Shown here: positions 35,750 to 48,264 of the stretch, piece by piece | Layout of the letters: each line of letters begins with the position of its first letter | Numbering within the stretch: the first letter of the stretch is position 1 | NCBI GenBank assembly: GCA_029783825.1 | Contig: JAREIK010008093.1 | Location: forward strand, 1 to 64,000 | Length of the DNA: 64,000 bases | Direction: 5' to 3' | Source of the DNA: Sapria himalayana | Taxonomy: Eukaryota; Streptophyta; Magnoliopsida; Malpighiales; Rafflesiaceae | The notes under the pieces: model-generated | What the model was told of the DNA's origin: nothing | The model's database searches: none | What the model saw: the letters and a program-made list of their open reading frames with translations, nothing else | Made by a program: the position numbers and the translations under genes

Positions 35750-36850
35750 TATTATCAAATAAATAGATAGACATATATTTGACAGAAAGACACACAAATA
35801 TTTAGAATGATAGAAAGATAGATAGTTAAATAGATAACCAAATAGAAAGATAGATAGACATACATATAGACAGATAGATAGACACACAAATACATATACA
35901 GATATATAGATAGACAGATAGACAGACAGATAGAAAGATAAATAGATAGATAGATAGATATACAGATAGATAGATCAATAGACAAACATATAGATAGATA
36001 AATAGATAGATATATAGATAAACATATAGACAAACAGATAGATAGATAGAGAGATAGAGAAAATAATAGAATGAAAATAAAAGATAGACAGATAGATATA
36101 CAAATTGATAAATAGATTGATACATTGATTGATAGATAGATTGATAGATAGATTGATAGACAGATTGATATAGAAATTGATAGACAAATAAAAAGATATA
36201 GAGATTGATAGACAAAAATATTAATAGAATATTAGGTAGATAGATAGATCGATAGACATATAGATAGACCAATAAATAGATAGATACATAGACATGTAAA
36301 TAGATAGAAAGATAGAAATATATATAGAAAAATAGATAAGTAGATAAAAGGATAGATAAATTTATAGACATATAGATAAACATAGAGATAGAAAGAAAGA
36401 TATATAGATAAATATAGAAATAGATAGATTGTTAGATAAACAAATTTAATAAATAGATAAGTAGACTGATGACAAATAGATATACATAGATATAGATAGA
36501 CAGATAGACAAAAAAATAAATAGATAGATATATAGAAAGATAGATACACAAATAGATAGATAGATAGACATATAAACAAACAGATAGATAGACAGATATA
36601 TAAACATATAGACAGACATATAGACCGATAAATAAATAGACAGATTGCAGACATAATTATAGACAAATAGACAAATAAATAGATAGACAAAAATATAGAC
36701 ATATATATATATATATATATATAGACAGATAGATAGACATATAGATAGACAGACAGATATACATATAGATACACAGAAAGATAGATAGACAAACATATAG
36801 ACAGATAGACCCACAAATATATAAATATATAGATAGCTAGATAGATATAT
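35750..36850. repeat. Long diverged duplication within the array, copy 1
   Basis: A run of array variants occurs here in the same order and at nearly the same spacing as at 40690-41800. In order: GACACACAAATATT, GTTAAATAGATAACCAAA, CATACATATAGACA, ATAAACATATAGACAAACAG, AGAGAGATAGA..AATAATAGA, the GAAATATATATAGAAAAATAGATA phrase and GACAGACATATAGAC..ATAAATAAATAGACAGAT. The offset stays near 4.93 kb. Confidence 0.75.
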
Positions 36851-37097
36851 TGGTAGACAGATAGATAGATAGATATAGAGAGAGGTAGATAGTCAAATAG
36901 ATAGAAAAATAGATAGATTGATAGATAGATATAAAGATAGATAGATAGATAAATAGATATTTAGACTAAAAGATATATAGATAGATAGGGAAAGAGATAG
37001 ATAGACAGACAGATAGTCAAATTGATAGAAAGACAAATAGATTGACAAATAGATAGACAGATAGATAGATATATATATAGATATATAGATTGTCACA

Positions 37098-37375
37098 CAC
37101 TAAAATAAAAAGCCCAAAAAGCTAGTGAAATTTCCTAGTTATTTGAGATTTTTCTGTCATTAAAATATAATAATGATAGATTAATGATGGAAATTATCTC
37201 AAGCTAAAGTCCTCTAAAAATATTAATGAGAAAAAATATTCTACAGCAAATTTTTTACCATTGAAAATTTCCTAGCTAATTATATATTTTTCCTTGGTAA
37301 TTTTTAAGAAATTAAGAATATTAATTAAAATTTTCAAATGAATAGGTACAAAAAATTTTTTAGCTAAATTAAATA
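37098..37375 (+). mobile_element. Lone CACTA terminal fragment
   Basis: Starts CACTAAAATAAAAAGCCC and aligns by eye along about 270 bp with the left end of the CACTA element at 6522: both contain AATGATGGA..AATTATCTCAAGCTAAAGT or close variants, and TTTTTAGCTAAATTAA at the inner limit. It breaks off at 37375, where the GATA array resumes. Either a truncated insertion or an abortive or deleted element of the same family. Confidence 0.75.
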
Positions 37376-40364
37376 GATTGATATAGAGATTGATAGACTT
37401 ATTGATAGAAAAATAGATTTTCATATTGATAGATATATAGATAGATATATAGATAGATATACAATTAGATAGATTGATAGATAGACAGAAAAATAGACAT
37501 ATAGATATACAGATAAAAAGAGAGACAAACAAATAGGGAGACATACAGATAGATAGACAAATAGATTGATAGATAAATATATAGATAGACAAATAAATAG
37601 ATTGATAGAAACATAGATAGACAAATAGATAGGTACATAGATAGATATAGATACAAATAAAGATAACAAATAGACAAATAGATATACAATAGATAGTTAG
37701 AGAAAGGCAGAGATAGACAGATAGATGGATGGATAGATAGATAGACAAATAAATAGACAAATAGATAGACAAACATATATATAAATAGAAAGAAAGTTTG
37801 ATAAATAGCTCGATAGATAGATAGATAGACACATAGACATATTGTAGATAGATAGACAGATAGGTAGGTAATTAGACAAATAGATAGATAAACAGATAGA
37901 TATACAAATAGATAGACAAAAAGAAATATAGACCGAGATATATAAAGACACATAGGTAGATTGATAGAAAGATAGATATTTAGATAGATATATAGATAGA
38001 AAAATAGATAGATAGATTAATAAATAGGTTAATAGATAGATAGATAGATTGATTGATTGATAAAAAAAGATAGATAGATGAATATAAAGAATGAAAGATA
38101 GATAGATTGATTGATAAAAAAAGATAGATAGATAGATGAATATAAAGAATTAAAGATAGATAGATAGATAGACAGATAGAATAACATATAGATAGATAGA
38201 TAACAAACATTTAGATATTTAGATAAATAAAGTGATAGATAGACAGATAGATAGTCAGATAGATGTATAAATAGACAAACATATAAATAGATAGATAGAT
38301 AGACATATAGATAAACAAATTGATAGTCAGATTGATATACAGATTGATAAGTAGATAAATTTATAGATATGGTGATAGATAAATAGTTAGATAGAATGAT
38401 AGATAGATTTATTGATAAATAAATTGATAGACTAATTGATAGACAAAAAGAAAGATTGATAAATAGACAGATAGATAGACAGATACATAAACAAATAGAT
38501 AGATAGATAGATAGACACATAGACAAATAGAAATATTAATCGATAAATGTACTGATAGATAGATTATTAGACCATTTATTAGACAAATAGTGAGATTGAT
38601 AGATAAATAGACATGAAGATAGATAGATATATAGACAGATAGAGAGAAATATAGTTTGATATATTGCTAGATAGAAAGATAGATATATAGATAGATATAT
38701 AGAAAAAATAGATAGATAGATAGGTAGATAGATACATAGATAGATAGATAGACAAATAAAGAGACAAATAGATAGACAGGCTGATGCATATAAAGATAGA
38801 TAGATAGATAAATAGAAAGATAGATAGACATATAGCAAATAGATGGATAGAAAGATATATAGACAGATAGAGAAATAGAAAGATAGATAGACAGATAGAT
38901 AGTCAAATATATTGACAGATAGATTCATTGATAGATAGACTAACTCATAGATTGACTCATAGGTAGACAAAAATATCCATAGACAGATAGATAGACATAT
39001 AGATAAACATATAGACATAGAGACTTATAGTGAGAAAATAGATAGCTATATAGATATATGTCTAGATAGACAGAAAGAAATAAAAAAAGATAGATAGACA
39101 TACAAATATTCAGATAGATTGATTGAAAGAAAGATAGATAGATAGATAGATTGATTGATAAATAGATATATTGATTGATTGATTAAAAGACAGACAGATA
39201 AATAGATAGATCGGCACATAGAAACATAGATAGATAGATAGATAGATATATTGATAGACAGATAGATAAATAATTAGATAGACATTTAGATAAATTGATT
39301 GATAGACAAATAGATTGATTAATTGATAGAAATATTTATAGATAGATAGTTAAAGAGATTGAATGATAGATAGAAAAATTGAGAGAAAGATAGTTAGACA
39401 GATAGATAGACATATTGATATATAGAAAGATAGCCTTATAGTTAGACAAATGGACCAAGAGATAGACAAACATATAGAATTATTGATAAAAAGCCTGATA
39501 GACAAATAGATTGATATATATTAGATAGATAGACAAATTGATAGATAGAAAAAAAAGATAGACAAATAGATATAGAGATATATCGACAAATAGATAGATA
39601 AATAGATATATAGATTAATAAACACAATGATATATAGATAGACAGACATACACATTGTTAGAAAGAAAGATAGATAGATATATAGATAGATGGATAAAGA
39701 AATAAATAGATATATAGCTAGATAGATAGAGATAAAAAAATAGATAGATAAGTAGATACATATATAGACCGATAAAAAGGACAGACAGATAGACAGATAG
39801 ATAGATAGATAGACATATAGATAGATAGATAGATAGATAGACAAATATATACATAGATAGGCAGACATACAGATAGACAGCCAGATAGATAGATAGATAC
39901 ACAATTAGTTAAATAGATAGACAGATAGATAGACATATTGAAAGACAGATAGATAAATAGATAGATAAACATATAGATAGATAGATAGATAGATATACAG
40001 AATGATAGATAGATTGACAGATTCATTGATAGACATATTAATCAGTAGAATGATAGACATATTGAAAATAAAAAAATAGATAGACAGATTTATAGATAGA
40101 TAATTAGATAGATAGTTAGATAGATAGACCAATAAAATATTAGAAAGATACATAGATAGATAGATATAGAGATAGACAAATTTATATATAGATTTAATAG
40201 ACTGATAGATAGACATAAAGATAAATAGATAGATAGATAAATATACATATAGATAAATAGATATATAAACAAATAGATAGAAAAATATATAAACAGATAG
40301 ATAGATAGGTAAACAGATATATAGACAAATAGATAGATAGATAGATAAACATATAGATAGATAA

Positions 40365-40397
<33 letters not shown>

Positions 40398-41631
40398 TAG
40401 ATAGATCGATAGAAAAATACTTATATTGATAGATTGATAGATAAATAGATAGATTTATATATAGATAGATAAATTGTTGATTGATTAATAAATAGATAGA
40501 AAGATATATAGATTGATAGATAAACAAATAGATAGATAGATAGATAGACAAATAGATAGATAGATAGATAGACAAATAGATAGATTGAGACACAAATAGA
40601 TTGATTAACAGATAGATAGTAAAATAGAAAAATAGATAGATAGATAGAGAGATAGATAGACACATAGATAGACATATAGATTGATAAATAAATAGACAAA
40701 TATATAAAGGACAAATAGACACACAAATATTCAGACAGTTATATAGATTTCTTGTTAAATAGATAACTAAAGAGACAAATAAGCAGACATACATATAGAC
40801 ACATAGATAGACACATAAATACATATATATATATATATAGATATATACACAGATGGATAGACAGATAGATAGATAGATAATTATATATATAGAAAGATAG
40901 AAAATAGTTAGATAGATTAATAGACAAACATATAAATAGACAGATAAATAGACATATAGATAAACATATAGACAAACAGATAAATAGATAGAGAGATAGA
41001 TAGAATAATAGATTGATAGATAAAATATAGATAGACAGATTGATATACAAATAGATAGATTGATAGATAGATTCATAGATATATTAGACAGATTTAAAGA
41101 CATGTATATAGATAAACAAAAATATCAACAAAAAATTAGGGTAGATAGATAGATAGATAGATACACAGATAGATAGACATATAAATAGACTAATAAATAG
41201 ATAGATACATAGATAGGTAAATAGATAGAAAGATAGAAATATATATAGAAAAATAGATAGACAAATAAATTGATATATAGATAAAATGATAGATAGATTG
41301 ATAGGCATATAGATAAACACAAAGATAGATAGATAGATATATATATATATATATATACAAATAATTAGATAGTTAGATAAACTAATAAATAAATAGGTAA
41401 ATAGACTGAAGATAAATAGATAGACATAAAGATAAATAGATAGACATAAAGATAGATAGATAGATAGATTGACAGACAGACATATAGACATAGATTGATT
41501 AGTAAATAGATAGATAGATATCTACATAGATAGACAGACATATAGACTAATAAATAAATAGACAGATAGATAGACACAATGATAGACAGATAGATAAATA
41601 GATATATAGATTAAAATATAGATAGATAGAT

Positions 41632-41672
<41 letters not shown>

Positions 41673-41967
41673 CATATAGACATACAAATATACATATATA
41701 TAGATAGATAGATTAATAGACAGATAAACAATTAGACAAACATATAGACAGGTAGATAGACAAATAGATAAATAGATAGATAGCTAGATAGATAAATAGA
41801 CAAATAGATAGACAAATAGATAGATAGATATATAGATAGATAGATATATAGATAGATAGATAAATAGAAAGATATATTAACAGATATATAGATAGATAGT
41901 CAGAAAAAATGATATAAAGATAGATAGAGAGATAGATTGACAGACAGACAGATAGTCAAATAGATAT
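37376..41967 (-). repeat. Degenerate TCTA array, block 7 (minus polarity)
   Basis: About 4.6 kb of GATA-type units, the longest uninterrupted minus-polarity block. It holds a tandem duplication of about 60 bp at 38045-38165 (phrase GATGAATATAAAGAAT twice) and a (TA)n block near 41637-41667. The minus-strand 337-codon frame at 41103-40090 is a repeat by-product. Confidence 0.93.
40690..41800. repeat. Long diverged duplication within the array, copy 2
   Basis: Partner of 35750-36850 (see that entry). The two copies have accumulated many substitutions and small indels, so the duplication is old relative to the local 40-60 bp tandem duplications. Confidence 0.75.
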
Positions 41968-44607
41968 AGTGGAGGAAGCATCATTTTTCTGTCTATGTAG
42001 TTTGGACTCATTTTAATACAATAAAATAAAAAAAATGTTAGGGGTGAGTAAGAAGAAACAACACTATACATATATTGTAATAAAATTTTTATTTGTAAGA
42101 GTGCAGTTGGGAATGAGCACTTTAAGATGCATGCCAAAATATACACCAAAAAACATGATGCATTAGATCTTAGGCAACCCCAACTTAGTAATTCTTTTTT
42201 TGTTGCTGGATCGAGTTCAATCTCAAAGTTTACCCCCTTCATATACCGCAGTTAGTTGGGTAGGGAAGGCACGACCAAACTTATCACCGTAATTGGTCTT
42301 CCGATCATATTTTCAGAAGATCCAAGGGTAGTGAGCATTTGCAGACATATTTTCAGCATGCTTATCAAAAGATTCCTAAGTCTACATCTAGGAATGACAT
42401 ACTCATATTTTATAAGTTAGAAAAATAAATAATAATTAATGAATTTATGGTATATAGTGGTATGGTGCCCGTGATGTCCGATTTCTGGACTAGTCACGAT
42501 GTTTCATCTTTTGTATGTCTCACAACCAACTATGTAAATTCTAAATGGATGATGAATAAAAAAAATATTAGGATTCTCTGATATTCTTTATCCTCATGAT
42601 GACCCAGTCATTTTTGAGTATATGATGCAGATCTTTAGAGAATATAAAATTTAAAATAAAATTTGTTTATCAAATTCAATAATGCATCTAATAATAGAGA
42701 GCGATTAACATGTTTGTTAGGAATATTAGAGACTCATAATTAGGAGAGATTTTCCATGTCAGATGCATGTATCAAGTGATTAACTTGATTGAAGAAGAAA
42801 ATATGAAGGTGTGTTCCCCTGCTTTGAATATTATATGTAACTCACTAAAATACATTCACATGTCTCACAGTCAACACGAGTTCGGTAGTCTCTGTTTTTC
42901 TACGAATCATAAGAAGAAGAAATTCTAATTGGATGTGAGACACCGTTGGAATAACATGTACCTGATGTTGGATCAAGTGTTGGATATGAATATGTGATAT
43001 CCGATTACATCAATTGTAAGAGTGACTAACTTTTTATTGACAACACTAACTAGGCGATGGAAATTTCAATTATTAAATTCTTGAAGATTTTTTATGACAT
43101 GATGAACATGTGTTTATCGGTTTATACTTTAATGACTTGTTTTACACTCAGGTGCATATGCAACAATAGTATCATGTTTAGGAAGTATCGGCCTGACCCG
43201 ACACTTTGCTGATTGCAGAGATGGAAACCAAGTACTTAAAGTACTTGTCCACCATTCCATCTATTTATTATCTTGCTGCATGCATGGACCCTAGGGTTAA
43301 GGTGGAAGGGGCAGAAAACATTTTCACTTGCATTTCCTCGTGCATGAACCTAGAAGACCTATCAGAAGGGTTCATTCACGAGAAGTTGACTAACCTTTTC
43401 AGATACTACAATACTAGGTATGGTGATAGCAGAAGTGAGACTGTGAGTATGGAAATAGATACCTTATTAAGAAATGATAAATTTTCTATTCAATTAGCAA
43501 AGGGGAAATGATGGGGTGGACCGTCGAATCGGAGCAAGCTTTCTCGGTTCTTAGATACCAATTATTGCTCAATCCTATCATTTTTTGATATTAAGAATCT
43601 TTATATATTATAGTGGTAGAAATCATATGAGTCCACCTTTCCCATGCTATCTAAGATAACAAGGGATCTGCTGACTCCTCTAGTGTCGAGCATAGCATCA
43701 GAGTTTGCTTTTTCTGTTGTAGTGAATGTGATTTCGGATAGAAGATCGAGATTACATCTAGATATTTTTGAGGTTTAGTATGCAAGAAGGATTGGAAGGA
43801 TTTGAGGTTTAGTACCAGGATCATGCTGGGATAGGCACTATAGTGAAAGCGAAGGAGTTGTTGCTGATGATGACTTATATGATAGTAATTTTGATGTTGA
43901 GGTTGAGGATGATAATGATACACCGATGGATGATTAATGAGGTTGCCACTTGATGCCTGATAGTTGACAGGATTACGACACACTAACAGCAACACTTTAT
44001 TATATTTATGCATATACTTATGAGCCTTGAGTTTTGTTTGATGCTAATTTTTTATTTTAATTTTGTGTACTTATTTTAATTTACATTATATTTGCTTTGG
44101 TTTGGGCATTTGGTTTGGCTTTTTGGCTTTGTAATTTTTGTAAAAGAAATTTTATGTTTAATTTATTTTTGTGTTTAAGAATTTCACTAAAAATTCTAAA
44201 ATTTAATTTTAATAAATTATAATTTAAATCTATTAATCTAGTTATAACATAATTAAAACAAAATACATAAAAAAATTAAATTTTATAAATATTCAAAAAT
44301 TTTCAATTTATAATTTAAATATTGTTATTTTTTAAATATTATCTAAACTAATTTTATATTTTATAATTACATAATTATTATAAACAAAAAAAAATTATTT
44401 TTTTAAACCATCCTATACGAGCCTGACCCGGCACAGTAAAAAACTAGTCGTGGCGGTGGGCAGTGCCAGGCATGACTTTAAGAAACCATGTTGGGCTAGG
44501 TAGGACACAAGAGAGTAACCATGTCATGCCTTGCCCGACAAGGAAGCACAGTCGGGCAGACCAAAATCATTCCGGGACAACTAGGCACGACCCATTTGAC
44601 ACCTCTA
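41968..44607 (+). mobile_element. Decayed hAT-family transposon (RICESLEEPER/Tam3 type)
   Basis: The interior holds a degraded hAT transposase on the + strand. The right end, read inward on the minus strand, begins TAGAGGTGTCAAATGGGTCG; TAGAGGTGTCAAA-like ends followed by GC-rich subterminal DNA (44410-44600, with GGCACGACC, GCCTTGCCCGAC and CCTGACCCGGCACAG) are typical of plant hAT elements. The left end does not show the matching terminus; GATA array abuts TGGAGGAAGCATC at 41968, so the left end is probably truncated. No 8-bp target duplication can be read inside the flanking repeats. Array polarity differs on the two sides. Confidence 0.75.
42083..43937 (+). pseudogene. hAT transposase pseudogene (BED zinc finger to dimerisation domain)
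   Basis: Pieces occur in the right order with frame changes and stops. A BED-finger remnant (CKSAVGNEHFKMHAK, from about 42094). Then IPKSTSRNDILIFYKLEK (about 42370-42425), the SRN..K.D motif preceding the catalytic core. Then MSDFWTSHDVSSFVCLTTNY (42474-42533), the DLWTS region. Then FHVRCMYQVINLI (from 42752) and LDVRHRWNNMYLMLDQVL (about 42927-42980). Then an open stretch, 43206-43511, with YYLAACMDPRVKV, the LA..LDPR.K motif. Then a C-terminal dimerisation region, FPMLSKITRDLLTPLVSSIA (about 43639-43698), with the SxxASExxFS motif partly kept, and an acidic tail ending at a stop at 43935-43937. Not functional. The minus-strand 120-codon frame over 43651-44013 is a shadow. Confidence 0.85.
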
Positions 44608-46455
44608 ATCTATCTATCAGTCTATCTATCTATCTATCTATCTATATATCTATCTATCGATCATTCTATGTATCTTTCTATCTATCAATATGTCTGTCTA
44701 TCTATCTATCTTTCAGTCTAACAACTTTCTTCTCTCTCTCTCTCTCAATTTAACTATCTATGTATCTATCTATCTGTATATCTATCTATATATCTATATA
44801 TCTGTCTATCTGTCTATCTATCTATCTGTCTATCTTTCTATCTATCTATCTTTCTATCTAATAGTCTTTCTAGATGTCTATCTACGTATCTATCTATCTA
44901 TATATCTATCTATTAATCTATCTATCTTTCTATCTATCTATTTGTCTATCTATTTGTCGATGTCTCTATATATTTGTATATCTATTTATCTATCTATCTA
45001 TCCATCTATCTATATATCTAGTTATCTATCAAATTGTCTATCTATTTATCTATCTATCTGTCAATCTGTCAATCTATCTATATATATAAATATATATATA
45101 TATATATCAGTCAATCTATTTGTTTATCAATATATCTATCTATCAGTCTATCTATATGTCTATTAATCTGTCTATTAATTCATGCATCAATATAACTATA
45201 AATCTATCTATTTATCTATGAATCAATCAATCAATCAATCTATCTATCTATCTATTTATATATCTATCTATCTTTTAATCAATCAATCTATCTATATGTC
45301 TAACTATTTGTTTATTATTCTATCTATCTATCTATCACCTATCTATCTATTTGTTTATCTATCTTTCTATCTATCTTTCTATCTATCTTTCTATTTATCT
45401 GTCTAACTAACTATCTATCAATCTATCTGACTATCTATCTATATATCTATGTATCTATTAGTCTATATATCTAGATATCTTTCAATCATTCTATATAAAT
45501 TATCTTTCTTTCTTTCTTTCTTTCTATCTATCTATCTATTTTTTTATCTATATGTCTGTCTGTCTATCTATCTTTCTATCTTTCTATTTGTTTTTCTATT
45601 TATATTTTTATTTGTCTATCTATTTGTATATATATCTGTCTATCTATTTATCTATATATCTCTCTATCTTTCTTTCTTTCTATCTGTCTATCTAACTTTC
45701 TATCTATCTGTCAATCTATATGTCAATCTATCTTTCAATCTATCTGTGCATCTATCTATCTATCTATCTATATATTTATTTATCTATTAGTCTATCTATC
45801 TATATATCTATCTATCTATCAGTCTATCAATTTGTATGTATATAAATAAATAAATATATAAATAAATAAATAGATATATATATATATATATCTATCTATC
45901 TATTTGTCAATTTATCTATCCGTGTCAATCTATATATCTATTTGTCTGTCTATCTATCTATATATCTATTTATCATTCTTTCTATCTATCTATCTATTTA
46001 ACTATCTATTTATATGTCTATCTATCTATATTTTTATCTATCTACCTGCCTATCTATTTACCTATCTATATATCTATCTAATTGTTAATTAATCTGTCTA
46101 TCTATATATTTTTCTATTTGCCTTTTTATATGTCTATCAATCAATCAATCAATTAATCTGTCTGTCTGTCTATCATCTGTCTATCTGTCTATCTATCTAT
46201 CTACCTATATCTCTATCTGATCTCTATCTATCTATTTATCTTGTTATCTATCGATCTATTTATATATTTATATATCTATCTATTAATCCATCTGTCTATA
46301 TATTTGTCTATCTATTTATTTATGTTTCTATGTGTCTATCTATATGTCTATCTATCTATATATCTATTAATCTGTATATATATATATTACTATCTATTTG
46401 TTTATCAATATATCTTTCAATCCATCTATATGTCAATCAATCTGTATAGACATAT
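44608..46455 (+). repeat. Degenerate TCTA array, block 8 (+ polarity)
   Basis: About 1.85 kb. The + strand reads TCTA again, the reverse of the block left of the hAT element. A TAAATAAATAAATA-type patch lies at about 45843-45870. Confidence 0.93.
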
Positions 46456-47054
46456 AGATCCTATTGTATATTATCAACAATATTATCTATTTATGACCAA
46501 TATTTGAATTTTTTTAACATAATTGTAAAAACAACATAAATTACAAATATGTCATTTTTATTTATATATATGAGAATAATGATAGATATTTTAATATAAA
46601 TATTAAAAAAACAACTATTTGAATAAAATAGAAGCTCATATATTTAATTTATAATTTTATTTTATACATTAATATGTTTCACACACACACAAATTTATTT
46701 TAAATATAAAGAATTTACAATATTTTATAAATTGTGTACAATATATAATATTTTATTTTAAATAAATTTTTAAAATCATAAAATTTTAAGTTCATTTACA
46801 CACACACACACACACATATTTATATATAATAGTTTCATGTGTACCTTTAAAAATATATTACATATATAGGTATATGTGTGTGTTTGTGTTGGTGTTCAGT
46901 AGTATATGCATGTATACAAGTACATACACACTACTTTGAAAATGTAGATACACGTGTGAATATATACAAATGTACAAAAATGTGTATTGTGATATATAAT
47001 GTATAGTAATGTATATGGATGTATAAATGTGTGTGTGTGTAGGTCAGTGTATAT

Positions 47055-47148
<94 letters not shown>

Positions 47149-47700
47149 GCATATATATGTAAATATCAACATTATTTTTGAGAAGAAAGATACAGCACAT
47201 AATTATTAACATGTTCTAAATTCATGGAGCACGAGCAATACTACTTGTAATTTTGTTCAAATTTTGATCAGAGTACTACTTGTAATGATAAGGTTCATTC
47301 AATACTACTTACAATGAAGTTACATTTTCATTCAATGCAACTTTCCATGGAATTACATTTTCATTCAATACTATAATTTTTTCAAATAAAAAAATCTATC
47401 TATATCTTCTTCAACAACTCTTCTATCTTCTTTTTCTAGTATTGATAAGCTATTTTCAATTTTAATTATATGTACATTTATTATCTAATATCTGCTGTTC
47501 AAACTATTATAATAGTAAAATCTATCAAATCAATCTAGGCCTGATATTTTTCATTTCTGTGAGATATTTGAGTATGGAATATTTTGTATATACTATGACT
47601 TTGGTTCCCACTAAATATGATATTAACTTGCCAAAAGAAAAGATCATTTATACAAGATCTTTCTCTATAGTGGTGTAATTCAATTGGGCATTTGAGAGTG
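46456..47700. other. AT-rich stretch with microsatellites, no gene seen
   Basis: Contains (CA)n at 46680-46691 and 46797-46816, and a long (AC)n(AT)n tract at 47055-47149. 47160-47640 is non-repetitive, with the phrase AATACTACTTGTAAT or a variant recurring at about 47238, 47273 and 47310. Open frames with Cys-Val or Thr-His repeats come from the dinucleotide tract. Confidence 0.6.
47055..47149. repeat. (AC)n(AT)n compound microsatellite
   Basis: About 33 AC units followed by about 13 AT units, uninterrupted. The length and purity suggest high mutability, in contrast to the degenerate TCTA array. Confidence 0.97.
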
Positions 47701-48247
47701 TGTTATTATCATAGTATATGATATCAATATATAAATATTTGTATAACTATATAAAACTCTTCATAATTATATATAACTATATCTGTAACTATGTAAACTA
47801 TTTTTATAACTATATTAATAACTATATAAAATTATTTTTTTAACTATATAATATTTGATAACTAATTAAGTAATTCTATATGACTATATTTTTAACAAAA
47901 TATATAATATGTATAATAATATATAACTATATATATAATTGTATTTTACTATATGTATAACTATAAAAATGTTATATATAACTATATCTTTAACTACATC
48001 AATATTTATAACTATATGTGTATAACTATTTATAAATATTTGTATAACTATGTAACACTCTATATAATTAAATATAATTATATTAGTATCTATGCATACA
48101 TATATGTATTCATATAATTAAATCTATATATTTATTGATAACTTTGTATATTTATATGTATAACTACTCATAACTAATTGTATGAATATATCACTATATA
48201 ATTATATGTTTAACTATATATACCTTTTTTTTACTAATGTATACTAT

Positions 48248-48264
48248 AGGTATAAGAATATATA
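48248..48264. repeat. Probable target site duplication of the ARF retrocopy (left)
   Basis: AGGTATAAGAATATATA here matches AGGTATGTGAACATATA at 49172-49188 at 14 of 17 positions. A 12-20 bp duplication is typical of LINE-mediated retroposition. Confidence 0.6.

Larger units (their letters stand above)
34916..37093 (-). repeat. Degenerate TCTA array, block 6 (minus polarity)
   Basis: About 2.2 kb, continuing the array split by the copia insertion. It is broken at about 35507-35618 by about 110 bp of unrelated AT-rich sequence with a GTGTGTGTGTG run. The right part (from about 35750) belongs to a long duplication with 40690-41800. Confidence 0.92.

Noticed and set aside
40090..41103. A 337-codon minus-strand open frame
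   Set aside because: It is entirely composed of degenerate TCTA repeat. Its length results from lack of stops in the motif, not from selection.
41877..42242. Minus-strand 121-codon frame at the left edge of the hAT element
   Set aside because: It runs from hAT sequence into repeat, and the plus strand over the same region carries a BED-finger-like remnant that fits the hAT order.
46896..47212. Cys-Val and Thr-His repeat frames
   Set aside because: These are translations of the (AC)n microsatellite.
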